The notes: generated from the sequence alone by a model not told the origin. 10,044 nt of DNA from Candidatus Omnitrophota bacterium (GCA_023819365.1 JAMWBP010000010.1:1-10044); one strand, 5' to 3'. Positions 1 through 6,930 are shown, counted from the first letter of the stretch. A program made the numbers and translations.

Positions 1-1
1 G

Positions 2-115
2 TCATTAGGATATGAGACACCTATAGAATTTTTGAACAAGAAATTGGAGGAAAATAGGAGTAAAAAATTGAATGGAAAAGTGTTACCTATGTACCCTATC
101 CGTGCGGATTGTTGA
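2..115 (+). CDS. C-terminal end of a probable IS transposase (partial)
   Basis: This reading frame enters from the left edge and ends at TGA 113-115, giving 37 residues. It begins SLGYETPIEFLNKK, which resembles the 'LGY-x-TP-x-EFL' tail that follows the DDE integrase core in IS3/IS481-type transposases. The rest is a basic, charged tail ending in PIRADC. The catalytic domain lies outside the window, so the family and the intactness of the element cannot be judged. No terminal inverted repeat can be confirmed without the other end. The call rests on one short motif and could be wrong. The stop codon overlaps the -35 box of the promoter for the next gene. Confidence 0.5.
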   Translation, partial: SLGYETPIEFLNKKLEENRSKKLNGKVLPMYPIRADC

Positions 116-141
116 CGGAAGAGACGCTGAAAAGATATAAT
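112..141 (+). promoter_or_regulatory. Sigma70-type promoter
   Basis: TTGACG (112-117) and a perfect TATAAT (136-141) are separated by 18 bp, close to the housekeeping sigma consensus. Transcription should start near 148, just ahead of the AAGGAG ribosome binding site (151-156) of the small ORF at 162. The -35 box overlaps the stop codon of the upstream transposase-like frame. The promoter could also supply the tRNA-Ser and the genes after it, because no strong terminator is visible between them. Confidence 0.7.
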
Positions 142-161
142 ACAAAGAGAAAGGAGCATCT

Positions 162-344
162 ATGGGGAAAAACAGAAATCAGATGAAAAAATTACATAGA
201 AAAAAGGTAAAAAAGGCAAAAGAGAAACTGAAGGAATTTGAAAAAAGAAATATCCCTTTTGCAAAACTTAATCGTCTGGCAAAAAAAATCTTCTGTAAAC
301 GGCTTAGTTCAGGATATAAGTTTCCTGCAAAAATGTCATCCTGA
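162..344 (+). CDS. Small, very basic hypothetical protein
   Basis: This is a 60-residue protein with 17 Lys and 5 Arg against only 3 acidic residues. I do not recognise the family. Residues 1-30 are a Lys-rich stretch that would form an amphipathic or coiled helix (KKLHRKKVKKAKEKLKEFEK). A second basic segment follows (FAKLNRLAKKIFCKRL, about 33-48), then a less charged tail. Such composition fits a nucleic-acid- or ribosome-associated small protein, but that is inference. Support for a real gene is good: AAGGAG lies 5 nt before the ATG, and a near-consensus promoter lies directly upstream. The frame stops 16 bp before the tRNA-Ser. An antisense frame over the same bases is a low-complexity shadow. 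Confidence 0.6.
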   Translation: MGKNRNQMKKLHRKKVKKAKEKLKEFEKRNIPFAKLNRLAKKIFCKRLSSGYKFPAKMSS

Positions 345-345
345 A
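308..345. repeat. 8-bp inverted repeat around the end of the small ORF
   Basis: TTCAGGAT (308-315) and ATCCTGAA (338-345) are perfect inverted copies around a 22-nt loop, extendable by one G-U pair. The stop codon lies in the right arm. The tail is AT-rich (TATATTTATATAG) but has no clean T run, so this is at best a weak terminator or mRNA 3'-end hairpin between the small ORF and the tRNA. A competing short hairpin, AGGA (311-314) with TCCT (323-326), is also possible. Confidence 0.35.
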
Positions 346-360
346 TATATTTATATAGAT

Positions 361-445
361 GGAGAGGTCGCATAGTGGCCGAGTGCGCGCGCTTGGAAAG
401 CGCGTATCCGGAAACGGATCGTGGGTTCGAATCCCACCCTCTCCG
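361..445 (+). tRNA. trnS-GGA: tRNA-Ser (anticodon GGA)
   Basis: A complete class II tRNA cloverleaf is visible. The acceptor stem GGAGAGG (361-367) pairs with CCTCTCC (438-444), with discriminator G445. The anticodon stem is CGCGC (388-392) with GCGCG (400-404), around the loop TTGGAAA with anticodon GGA at 395-397. The long variable arm ATCCG-GAAA-CGGAT (406-419) is typical of serine tRNAs. The T arm is GTGGG (421-425), loop TTCGAAT, CCCAC (433-437). The 3' CCA is not encoded (CTT follows), so it must be added by the CCA-adding enzyme. GGA reads the UCC and UCU serine codons. The gene may be co-transcribed with the upstream small ORF, or have its own weak promoter in the TATATT-rich 345-360 stretch. 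Confidence 0.97.
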
Positions 446-490
446 CTTAGTGCCGCCTCAGCAGTGGAGAGAAGATGGAGAATTAAATAA

Positions 491-1183
491 ATGGAAAAGA
501 TAAAAAGGTTTTATAGTGGGCTTTCAAAAAAGATGAAGGTTATTTTCTGGACCTGTATCGGTGTTTTCTGCCTTTCTATTATAAGAATCTCTGTATGGTA
601 TGCTACAAAAGGCGTATCCACCGGTCCCAGATATTACCTTAAAAAGTTATACAGCCAGGACCCGGAAGAGAAAAAGTTTGCCATATATGAAGTCGGTAGA
701 ATTGGCCTTAAACAGTCATTACCTGAACTTGAAAAAATTTTAAGACAAGAGGTATCTTCTGATATTAAAAGGGCTGCCTGCTGGAGTATCGGCAGGATAG
801 ATAAAGAAAAACTTGTATCTCTCTTAGACAGCACAGAGAAAGATACAAAAGATATAGTTATGGAGGCACTCCTTAAGTTAGATAGAAAGAATATATCTAT
901 ACTTCTTGATAGGTTCTCTACTGAAGATGAAGAGACAAAGTTTAAACTCATTGCCTGGGCAGAAAAATTAAAAGACAGAGATGTATATCTGAAACTTTTA
1001 AAAATAGGGGAGCAGAAAGAAGAGTTGCTTACTGTAAGAAAACACTCTCTTGATATAGCAACAAAAAATCTTCCTTTTACTGAGACAGAAAGCATCCTCT
1101 GGAATATCTACTATAATGACCCTGAAAAAGAGATGAAAGAGTTTGCTCATAGATTGATAAAACAACTGAAGGAGAAAAAGTAA
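491..1183 (+). CDS. Membrane-anchored HEAT-like repeat protein
   Basis: This 230-aa protein has a short basic N-terminus, one hydrophobic segment (about residues 17-37, KVIFWTCIGVFCLSIIRISV), and then an all-helical domain. The soluble part shows repeating helix pairs of HEAT/PBS-lyase-like character. One unit is around 58-85 (EEKKFAIYEVGRIG then LPELEKIL) and the next around 88-113 (DIKRAACWSIGRI then KLVSLL). More degenerate units run to the C-terminus, which ends in a Lys-rich helix. Such repeats make protein-binding scaffolds, so a partner-binding role at the membrane is likely but unspecified. GGAG at 477-480 precedes the ATG by 10 nt. The TAA shares one base with the ATG of the pseudopilin-like gene, so the two are probably translationally coupled and may work together, for example in assembling a pilus-like fibre. 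That link is inference. Confidence 0.75.
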   Translation: MEKIKRFYSGLSKKMKVIFWTCIGVFCLSIIRISVWYATKGVSTGPRYYLKKLYSQDPEEKKFAIYEVGRIGLKQSLPELEKILRQEVSSDIKRAACWSIGRIDKEKLVSLLDSTEKDTKDIVMEALLKLDRKNISILLDRFSTEDEETKFKLIAWAEKLKDRDVYLKLLKIGEQKEELLTVRKHSLDIATKNLPFTETESILWNIYYNDPEKEMKEFAHRLIKQLKEKK

Positions 1184-1863
1184 TGAAAAGACAGGGCTTC
1201 ACACTTATAGAATTGCTTGTTGTAATATCCATTATCTCAATACTTGCAGGACAACTACTACCTGCACTTTCAATGGCAAGGGAAAAAGGCAGACAGGCAA
1301 ACTGTATAAATAACCTCAAACAGTTTTCTTATGCAATTGAGATGTACTATCAGGACTACTCTGATTATCCACCCTGGCTTTCTACACTATATCCATCCTA
1401 TATATCTACAAAAGGGAGTTTTATATGCCTCACTGACAGGGACAGAGGAAAGATAGGACATGGACAGGAGGCATTTCCAGAAGCAAATGATATACCACCG
1501 GAAAATATACCACAAGCAGGTTATTCACCACCCTATACAGGTGGCTTAGCAGGGTTCAACTACCGGAATCCTGAAATTACTGCCTGCAGTTATATATATG
1601 AGTTCAATCCCAATGAGTGCTATTTCTGGGAATCAGATAAATCAACAGAAATTATTGAGCAGGCAGACAGGGACAAAAACGGGTTTGTTTCCTGGAAAGA
1701 GGCAAGGATGTGGCAGGCAGACCATACAGAAAAAAGGGGACAGTCCCCTATTGTTAGATGCTTCTGGCATTATAAAAATTACCAGCAGCGTGTTTTAAAC
1801 CTTGCCTTCAGGGATTATAATGTCTACCAGAGCGCACCTGACTGGGAAGCAACTTCACACTGA
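1183..1863 (+). CDS. Pseudopilin-like protein with prepilin N-terminal domain and EF-hand loop
   Basis: The N-terminus MKRQGFTLIELLVVISIISI is a classic type IV prepilin/type II pseudopilin signal. Cleavage and methylation by prepilin peptidase would fall between Gly5 and Phe6, with Glu at mature position 5, followed by a hydrophobic helix to about residue 28. The next segment, AREKGRQANCINNLKQ (32-47), is typical of the many orphan pseudopilins of Lentisphaerae, Planctomycetes and Omnitrophica. The tail (193-222, with RCFWHYK and a final DWE) resembles the end of those proteins. Residues 162-173, DRDKNGFVSWKE, match the EF-hand loop at every key position (D1, D3, N5, G6, hydrophobic 8, E12), so calcium binding is predicted. 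Cysteines at 41, 82, 135, 146 and 193 could form disulfides. The start is set by AAGGAG (1169-1174) and the one-base overlap with the upstream gene. No secretion-system genes are nearby. Confidence 0.85.
   Translation: MKRQGFTLIELLVVISIISILAGQLLPALSMAREKGRQANCINNLKQFSYAIEMYYQDYSDYPPWLSTLYPSYISTKGSFICLTDRDRGKIGHGQEAFPEANDIPPENIPQAGYSPPYTGGLAGFNYRNPEITACSYIYEFNPNECYFWESDKSTEIIEQADRDKNGFVSWKEARMWQADHTEKRGQSPIVRCFWHYKNYQQRVLNLAFRDYNVYQSAPDWEATSH
1666..1701 (+). other. EF-hand calcium-binding loop within the pseudopilin
   Basis: These 12 codons (residues 162-173) spell DRDKNGFVSWKE. They have Asp at loop positions 1 and 3, Asn at 5, the invariant Gly at 6, Val at 8, Ser at 9 and the bidentate Glu at 12. 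The preceding STEIIEQA and following ARMWQADH could be the flanking E and F helices. Only one loop is present. Single loops of this kind occur in dockerin-like and extracellular calcium-stabilised proteins. Confidence 0.75.
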
Positions 1864-2784
1864 AATATTTTCTTTAAACCAGTTAAATGTCTTTCTTATT
1901 CCTTCTTTTATATCAACCTCTGCCTTCCAGCCGGTCATTCTAAATATCTTTTCGGGAGATAGACAACTCCTTTTTATCTCTCCTTTTTTAGGGTCTGTAT
2001 GAATCTTTTTTATATCTCTTCCTGATGCACTCTTTAGATATTCAAATATCTGGTTTACACTTGTCTCTTTGCCTGTGCCAACATTAAAAATACCTGTAAC
2101 TGGACTTTCCATCATTATAATGTTTGCCCTTATAATATCATCTATATACACAAAGTCCCTTGTCTGCTGCCCATCTCCAAATACTATTGGGGTCTTTCCT
2201 TCAAGGATATTTGTAGAAAATATCGCTATGACACCTGCTTCACTATGTGCATTCTGCCTTGGACCATATACATTACCGTATCTTAAAGAGACAAACTGAA
2301 GGTTATAAAATGCAGAAAAATAGACCATATACTTTTCCACAGTAAGTTTGGATATCCCATAAGGACACAGGGGAAATGGCTCTAATGACTCAGGTGTTGG
2401 AAATATATCTGTATCTCCATACATCACCCCGCCTGTGGAGGCAAATATAAACTTTTTATGATTTTTCACATCCAAAAATGCCTTTATAACATTTACCGAA
2501 CCCTTGATATTCACATCTATATCAAAAAACGGGTCTTCTTCTGACTTTCTAACATTTATCTGTGCTGCAAGATGAAAAACAATCTCCGGGTGTTCTTTTT
2601 CAAATACATCTTTTATCTTTTCATCCCTTATATCCATATTATAGAAATTTGCCTTTGAATTCAGATTTTTAATATCACCTGTTGAAAGGTTATCAACCAC
2701 ACAGACACTGTTGCCCATATCTATAAGTTTGTCAGTAAGATGGCTCCCTATAAATCCACATCCACCTGTTACCAACACCTTCAT
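1855..2784 (-). CDS. NAD-dependent sugar epimerase, UDP-glucose 4-epimerase-like
   Basis: This 309-aa extended short-chain dehydrogenase probably interconverts UDP-glucose and UDP-galactose, or a related nucleotide sugar, in the cytoplasm. The N-terminus has the NAD-binding Rossmann motif TGGCGFIGSH (G7, G10, G13), with Asp31 at the end of beta-2 to hold the NAD ribose. HLAAQ is at 71-75. The active site is FASTGGVMYG (S116/T117) and Y142-x3-K146 in CPYGISK. RYGNVYGPRQ (168-177) and the nucleotide-binding FGDGQQTRDFVYIDD (202-216) follow. Length is normal for the family. The exact substrate cannot be read from the sequence, so no gene symbol is given. It is the last gene of the - strand operon, 15 bp after the paralogous epimerase. 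AAAGGAG precedes the ATG by 9 nt. Its 3' end overlaps the convergent pseudopilin gene by 9 bp. Confidence 0.88.
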   Translation of the reverse strand: MKVLVTGGCGFIGSHLTDKLIDMGNSVCVVDNLSTGDIKNLNSKANFYNMDIRDEKIKDVFEKEHPEIVFHLAAQINVRKSEEDPFFDIDVNIKGSVNVIKAFLDVKNHKKFIFASTGGVMYGDTDIFPTPESLEPFPLCPYGISKLTVEKYMVYFSAFYNLQFVSLRYGNVYGPRQNAHSEAGVIAIFSTNILEGKTPIVFGDGQQTRDFVYIDDIIRANIIMMESPVTGIFNVGTGKETSVNQIFEYLKSASGRDIKKIHTDPKKGEIKRSCLSPEKIFRMTGWKAEVDIKEGIRKTFNWFKENISV

Positions 2785-2799
2785 CTCTTACTACTCCTT

Positions 2800-3771
2800 T
2801 CAATCAACAAGTTTTATATCTTTTATCCAGTGTCTATTCTCTTTATACCACTGGACTGTCTTTTTTATCCCTTCAGGAAGTCCTGTTAATGGCTGCCAGT
2901 TGAGTAATCTCTTTGCCTTTTCTATATCAGCCCAGGTAGCAATAAGGTCTGTCTTCTCAAAGTTTCTGTAGTTTATCACCGCCTTCTTTCCAAGTTCTTT
3001 TTCAATTAAAGATACCAATTCATTTATGGAGTAAGGGTGGTTCCCCCCAAGATTTATTATGTTAAATCCGGAAATATCCAATCCTCTGATAGTCCCTTCT
3101 GCAATATCGTCAACATATGTAAAGTCCCTCTTCTGACTCCCATCTCCAAAAATTGTAAGTGGAATACCTTCATCTATAAGTTTGATAAATTTAAATACAC
3201 TCATATCAGGCCTGCCAGCAGGTCCATATACAGTAAAAAATCTGTAGATAGTAATATCTATATTGTAGAGATAGTGGTATGTATAACAAAGGCATTCTGC
3301 TGACTTCTTTGACGCAGCATATGGGGATATAGGTTTATTCACAGGAAGATTCTCATTAAAAGGCATATCTTCCCCTGCATAAACAGAAGAACTGGAAGCA
3401 AGGATAAACTTCTTTATCCCTATCTCTTTTGCTATTTCAAGTAGATTTAGGGTTCCTTCAAGGTTTGCCTTAAAGTATATAAACGGGTCCTTTATACTTG
3501 CGCGAACTCCTGCCCTTGCGGCAAGGTTTATAATTCCATCAGGAGAAAAATCAACTATCACTTTTCTTACCTCAGGAGATGATATATCCTGCCTTGTAAA
3601 ACTGAAGTTTTTATATTTTATAAGATGTGTAAGCCGCCACTCTTTAAGTCGCACATCATAGTAGTCATTCATATCATCAATACCAGCGACTGAAAAACCT
3701 CTTTCCAGTAAGAGTTCCCCTACTTTACTACCTATAAATCCGCCACACCCGGTTAAAAGTATCTTTTTCAT
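2800..3771 (-). CDS. UDP-glucuronate 4-epimerase-like NAD-dependent epimerase
   Basis: This 323-aa extended SDR enzyme probably converts UDP-glucuronate to UDP-galacturonate for capsule, lipopolysaccharide or other surface glycans. The Rossmann motif TGCGGFIGSK gives G8, G11 and G14. GIDDMNDYYDVRLKEWRL (30-47) is the signature stretch of UDP-glucuronate epimerases (usually GIDNLNDYYD-x-LK). The catalytic part is ASSSSVY (125-131) with Y151-x3-K155 in SPYAASKK. RFFTVYGPAGRPDM (177-190) and FGDGSQKRDFTYVDD also match that subfamily. Length is slightly below the usual 330-350. The start ATG overlaps the radC stop (ATGA) and has no strong Shine-Dalgarno, which suggests translational coupling. It shares fold and motifs with the downstream epimerase but differs enough to be a distinct enzyme, not a recent duplicate. 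Confidence 0.88.
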   Translation of the reverse strand: MKKILLTGCGGFIGSKVGELLLERGFSVAGIDDMNDYYDVRLKEWRLTHLIKYKNFSFTRQDISSPEVRKVIVDFSPDGIINLAARAGVRASIKDPFIYFKANLEGTLNLLEIAKEIGIKKFILASSSSVYAGEDMPFNENLPVNKPISPYAASKKSAECLCYTYHYLYNIDITIYRFFTVYGPAGRPDMSVFKFIKLIDEGIPLTIFGDGSQKRDFTYVDDIAEGTIRGLDISGFNIINLGGNHPYSINELVSLIEKELGKKAVINYRNFEKTDLIATWADIEKAKRLLNWQPLTGLPEGIKKTVQWYKENRHWIKDIKLVD

Positions 3772-4460
3772 ATAAGACCACTTTTTGCAAAACTATAATA
3801 TCTATCATCTCCGATTATTATATGGTCAACTACCTTTATATTCAAGACCTCTCCTGCCTTAACAAGTGCCTTTGTAAATTCTATATCCTCTTTACTTGGT
3901 GATGGGTCCCCCGAAGGGTGGTTATGGACACAGATGATAGAAACAGAAAAATTCTCCATTGCTTTATAAAATATCTCTCTTACAATAGGATTTGCCTGGT
4001 TAACTGTCCCTTCCTCTATCTCTGTCCTGTCAAACACATTATTTTTGGCATCCAGATGAATGACTACAAAAATCTCTTTTTTGAGGTCTCTCATACGCGG
4101 TAAAAGAAGAGAAAATACATCTTCAGGTCCTGTAATCTTTACTTTTTTCCCTTTTAATTCCTCTTCCCTAAATCTTCTTCCTATCTCTATTGCTGACTTT
4201 ATCTGACAGAGTTTTGCCTTCCCAAGTCCTTTTATATCCTTCCATTTATGAATACTTGTATGGCTCATATTACGAAAGGAGCCAAATTTTTGCATTATTC
4301 TTCTTGCAATATCCACTGCTGTTTCACCTTTACTACCTGTCCTTATAAGGATGGCAAGAAGTTCTGTATCCGTAAGTTTATGTTCTCCATATTTTAGAAG
4401 TTTCTCACGGGGTTTTTCATCCTCAGGCCAGTTTTTAATAGGTATACTGTATCTGTCCAT
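3768..4460 (-). CDS. radC: RadC family JAB/MPN-domain protein
   Basis: This 230-aa protein has the standard RadC layout. The N-terminal UPF0758 region starts IKNWPEDEKPREKLLKYG and continues LTDTELLAILIRTG. A helix-hairpin-helix follows around 73-90 (WKDIKGLGKAKLCQIKSA). The C-terminal metal-binding JAB domain contains the JAMM signature HNHPSGDPSPSKED, with H179, H181, S189 and D192 as zinc ligands and catalytic residues. The length is normal for the family. The name comes from an old E. coli radiation phenotype since questioned; the molecular role of RadC remains uncertain, though the domain is peptidase-like. AGGAG lies just before the ATG, which is 7 bp after the DUF1614 stop. Its TGA overlaps the next ATG. 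It is an odd partner for sugar epimerases and is probably only a passenger in the operon. Confidence 0.95.
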   Translation of the reverse strand: MDRYSIPIKNWPEDEKPREKLLKYGEHKLTDTELLAILIRTGSKGETAVDIARRIMQKFGSFRNMSHTSIHKWKDIKGLGKAKLCQIKSAIEIGRRFREEELKGKKVKITGPEDVFSLLLPRMRDLKKEIFVVIHLDAKNNVFDRTEIEEGTVNQANPIVREIFYKAMENFSVSIICVHNHPSGDPSPSKEDIEFTKALVKAGEVLNIKVVDHIIIGDDRYYSFAKSGLI

Positions 4461-4467
4461 CTCTCTC

Positions 4468-5124
4468 CTACGCCAGAAGTGCTGAAATTATACCCACAAG
4501 AAAAATACCATCATATACCCCTGCCCCACCTATACTCATAATACCAGGATAATTTCCAAGATGTGGCAGATTAAGTATATCCGCCCCTATAAGTACTCCG
4601 AGCACCCCTGAGATATAGGCAACAGGGATTTTATTACCCGGAGAGAATATAAAGGCAAGAGATACAGCAACTAAAGGTGGAATTAAAGCAGGAATCCTTA
4701 CCCCTACTCCTGGTACAACAGTTGATATATGAAAGCATATAAGTGTTGTGATGATTGTTGCAAAAAGAGTTGGAAGAAGTGGTGCCTTTGGTAAGAGATA
4801 AATACACAGGAGAAGTGGAATAATACAACCACCTAAATTTATAGCAATTACCTGTTTTGTATTCTCGTAAGGGGTACCGAAAAAAAAGTGAAAGAAAGGG
4901 AAAGAGGTTTCCGGAGGTATAATAGTCGCCTCCCTTGTATATAATGGGATATTTATCATACTGCCTATAAGTGATAATAAAACTATCATAAATGCAGATG
5001 AGGGAGAAAGCCCAATCTTTCCCAGTGAAAGCCGTATTATCTCAATCTGGATAATAAAAAAGAACACAGGAAGGAGCAGAATAAAAAGTAAAATTATCAA
5101 AATAGAAAGTGGTAGAAATATCAT
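4468..5124 (-). CDS. DUF1614 family integral membrane protein
   Basis: This 218-aa, very hydrophobic protein has about six or seven membrane segments (roughly 4-28, 42-60, 92-111, 117-135, 145-161, 166-184 and 200-217). It shows the motifs I associate with DUF1614: [18 protein letters not shown] (136-153), GADILNL (180-186) and the C-terminal [11 protein letters not shown] (199-209). The function of the family is unknown. Conserved Pro/Gly motifs inside membrane helices would suit a channel or transporter, but that is inference. A strong AAGGAG lies 7-8 nt before the ATG, and the start overlaps the stop of the oxidoreductase beta subunit (ATGA). The slot after alpha and beta, where a gamma subunit is often found, is therefore filled by a membrane protein. 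Confidence 0.82.
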   Translation of the reverse strand: MIFLPLSILIILLFILLLPVFFFIIQIEIIRLSLGKIGLSPSSAFMIVLLSLIGSMINIPLYTREATIIPPETSFPFFHFFFGTPYENTKQVIAINLGGCIIPLLLCIYLLPKAPLLPTLFATIITTLICFHISTVVPGVGVRIPALIPPLVAVSLAFIFSPGNKIPVAYISGVLGVLIGADILNLPHLGNYPGIMSIGGAGVYDGIFLVGIISALLA

Positions 5125-5882
5125 ATAGTGGCTCCTTTATCCTTATATACCCCAGGAGGGAAAAAAGAAACCATCTCTCTTCTTACCCACTCCATGGACT
5201 CTTGAGGTGTCTTCTTCCAGTTTGTAGGACAGGTGGAAAGCACCTCAATAAGAGAAAAACCCTTATCTTCTATCTGATATGTAAATGCCTTCTTTATTGC
5301 CCGTTTTGTTTTAATAATATCAGGGATAGAGTCAATCTTTGTCCTCTCAATGTAATATACTCCTTCTATAGTAGCAAGGAGTTCACATATCTTAAGGGGA
5401 AAGCCATGCTGATAAGGGTCCCTACCTTTTGGTGTTGTTGTTGTCCTCTGTCCTAAAAGTGTTGTAGGTGCCATCTGTCCTTTTGTCATACCATAGACAC
5501 CATTATTAACAAAAATTACTGTAATATTTTCACCCCTTGCTGCTGCATGTATAATCTCTGCAGTTCCGATAGCCGCAAGGTCCCCATCACCCTGATATGT
5601 AAATACAATACGGTCGGGAAGGCATCTTTTTATTCCTGTCGCAACTGCTGGAGGTCTGCCATGTGCTGCCTCTGTTACATCAAAGTTAAAGTAGTCATAA
5701 GCAAGGACTGCACATCCGACAGGAGCAATACCTATGGTCTTTTCCCTGACACCTAACTCATCAATTACCTCTGCAATAATTCTATGGATGATACCATGTC
5801 CGCATCCTGGACAATAGATTGTGGTGTTGTCCATCAAACTTTCCGGTTTTCTGTACAGATACCTATCTGTCTTTTGTATCAT
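5121..5882 (-). CDS. 2-oxoacid:ferredoxin oxidoreductase beta subunit (TPP-binding, Vor-type)
   Basis: This 253-aa subunit binds thiamine pyrophosphate and the proximal [4Fe-4S] cluster of a CoA-dependent 2-oxoacid:ferredoxin oxidoreductase, which oxidises a branched-chain or other 2-oxoacid to the acyl-CoA while reducing ferredoxin. Visible features are YCPGCGHG (23-30), the TPP/Mg motif [12 protein letters not shown] (98-109) and VNNGVYGMT (125-133), then [21 protein letters not shown] (135-155). Likely cluster ligands are C24, C27, C57 (PVGC) and C218 (STCPTNW). Length is normal for a separate beta subunit. The start is 1 bp after the alpha stop and is preceded by GAGG. I give no symbol because vorA and vorB are used for different subunits in different sources. 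The true substrate (2-oxoisovalerate, 2-oxoglutarate or other) cannot be fixed from sequence alone. Confidence 0.9.
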   Translation of the reverse strand: MIQKTDRYLYRKPESLMDNTTIYCPGCGHGIIHRIIAEVIDELGVREKTIGIAPVGCAVLAYDYFNFDVTEAAHGRPPAVATGIKRCLPDRIVFTYQGDGDLAAIGTAEIIHAAARGENITVIFVNNGVYGMTKGQMAPTTLLGQRTTTTPKGRDPYQHGFPLKICELLATIEGVYYIERTKIDSIPDIIKTKRAIKKAFTYQIEDKGFSLIEVLSTCPTNWKKTPQESMEWVRREMVSFFPPGVYKDKGATI

Positions 5883-5883
5883 A

Positions 5884-6930
5884 TTATATCCTCTTTATTT
5901 CTTTAAAAATCTCCTCAGGTGTAGGAACTCCACCTCCGGGTCTACCATAGAAAAATATATGGGTGTCTTTCTTTACCGCAAGTTTTACATCCTCTACCAT
6001 CTGGCCACAGTTCATCTCCACCACAAGTATCTTCTTCACCTTCTCTGCAATCCTCTTTAAATGCTCTGATGGATAAGGCCAGAGTGTAACGGGTCTGAAA
6101 AGTCCTGCTTTTATACCCTGTGCCCTTGCAAGTGTAATTGCTTCAAAGCATATCCTTGCACAGGTCCCAAAACTCACAACAAGAAGGTCCATACTGTCAC
6201 ACATATATGTATGATATAGTTGTTCATTTTCAGTAATCTTCTGGTATTTCCTTTGGATCTTTAGGTTGTGTGTCTCAAGAACCCCTGGTGTGAGAAATAA
6301 TGACTTTATAGAATTTGGTCTTCTTCCTTTACAACCTGTGAGTGCCCATTTTTTCTTTGGTATTTGTTTTTCCTTTGGAAGTAACTTTACTGGTTCCATC
6401 ATCTGTGCAATCACTCCATCAGCAAGTACAAGTACAGGATTTCTGTATCTGTCAGCAAGGATAAATGCAAGGTATGTAAGATTATGTATCTCCTGAACGT
6501 TCCAGGGAGCAAGAGTAATAGTTCTGTAATCCCCATGTCCCCCTCCTCTGGTGGACTGGAAGTAATCTGACTGACTGGGTGTTACATCTCCAAGTCCAGG
6601 ACCACCTCTGTTCATATTTATTATCACTGCTGGGAGTTCACATCCAGCAAGATATGATATACCTTCCTGTTTCAAGGAAATACCAGGAGATGAAGATGAT
6701 GTCATTGCTCTTACCCCTGCTGCTGCTGCACCAAAGACCATATTGATAGCAGAAATCTCACTCTCTGCCTGTATAAAAACACCTCCTTCCTCCGGCATCC
6801 TTTCGCTCATATACTCAGGGAATCTGTTCTGAGGAGTTATCGGATAACCTGCATAAAACTTACATCCTGCCCTGATAGCACCCTCAGCAGATGCCTCGCA
6901 TCCCGATAGAATCACTCTTTTCTGTACCAT
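5884..6930 (-). CDS. vorB: 2-oxoacid:ferredoxin oxidoreductase alpha subunit (VorB-type)
   Basis: This 348-aa pyrimidine-binding subunit partners the beta subunit encoded 1 bp downstream. Counting from this start, it has GYPITP at about 28-33, [19 protein letters not shown] at about 54-72, [14 protein letters not shown] at about 77-90, and [20 protein letters not shown] at about 105-124. The C-terminal half holds the domain with VSFGTCARI and [10 protein letters not shown], and it ends [14 protein letters not shown]. This matches the family annotated as 3-methyl-2-oxobutanoate dehydrogenase subunit VorB. It lacks a fused N-terminal gamma domain, unlike the roughly 600-aa KorA type. I chose ATG 6930 because [13 protein letters not shown] aligns with the usual family start. 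A longer frame starts at ATG 6948 (MDPGRG added), and neither has an ideal Shine-Dalgarno. It overlaps the lipoprotein gene by 19 bp, so coupled translation is likely. Confidence 0.9.
   Translation of the reverse strand: MVQKRVILSGCEASAEGAIRAGCKFYAGYPITPQNRFPEYMSERMPEEGGVFIQAESEISAINMVFGAAAAGVRAMTSSSSPGISLKQEGISYLAGCELPAVIINMNRGGPGLGDVTPSQSDYFQSTRGGGHGDYRTITLAPWNVQEIHNLTYLAFILADRYRNPVLVLADGVIAQMMEPVKLLPKEKQIPKKKWALTGCKGRRPNSIKSLFLTPGVLETHNLKIQRKYQKITENEQLYHTYMCDSMDLLVVSFGTCARICFEAITLARAQGIKAGLFRPVTLWPYPSEHLKRIAEKVKKILVVEMNCGQMVEDVKLAVKKDTHIFFYGRPGGGVPTPEEIFKEIKRI

Noticed and set aside
345..360. Separate promoter for tRNA-Ser
   Set aside because: TATATT at 346-351 could be a -10 box, but the best upstream -35 (TTTCCT, 321-326) is 19 bp away and poor. 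Read-through from the 112-141 promoter is at least as likely.
429..480. Phage or island attachment site at the tRNA-Ser 3' end
   Set aside because: No direct repeat of the tRNA 3' end and no integrase gene is visible in the window. The nearby GGAGAG (466-471) only complements the acceptor strand by chance.
634..1095. 153-aa open frame on the - strand
   Set aside because: It lies fully inside the HEAT-like gene, is Ser/Phe/Leu-rich as expected of an antisense shadow of Lys/Glu-rich coding sequence, and has no family motif.
2800..3771. The two epimerases as a recent tandem duplication
   Set aside because: They share only family motifs. Signature segments such as GIDDMNDYYD and RFFTVYGPAGRPDM are present in one and absent from the other, so they are different subfamilies.
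5109..5456. 115-aa open frame on the + strand
   Set aside because: It is antisense to the oxidoreductase beta subunit, Cys- and Tyr-rich and without motifs.
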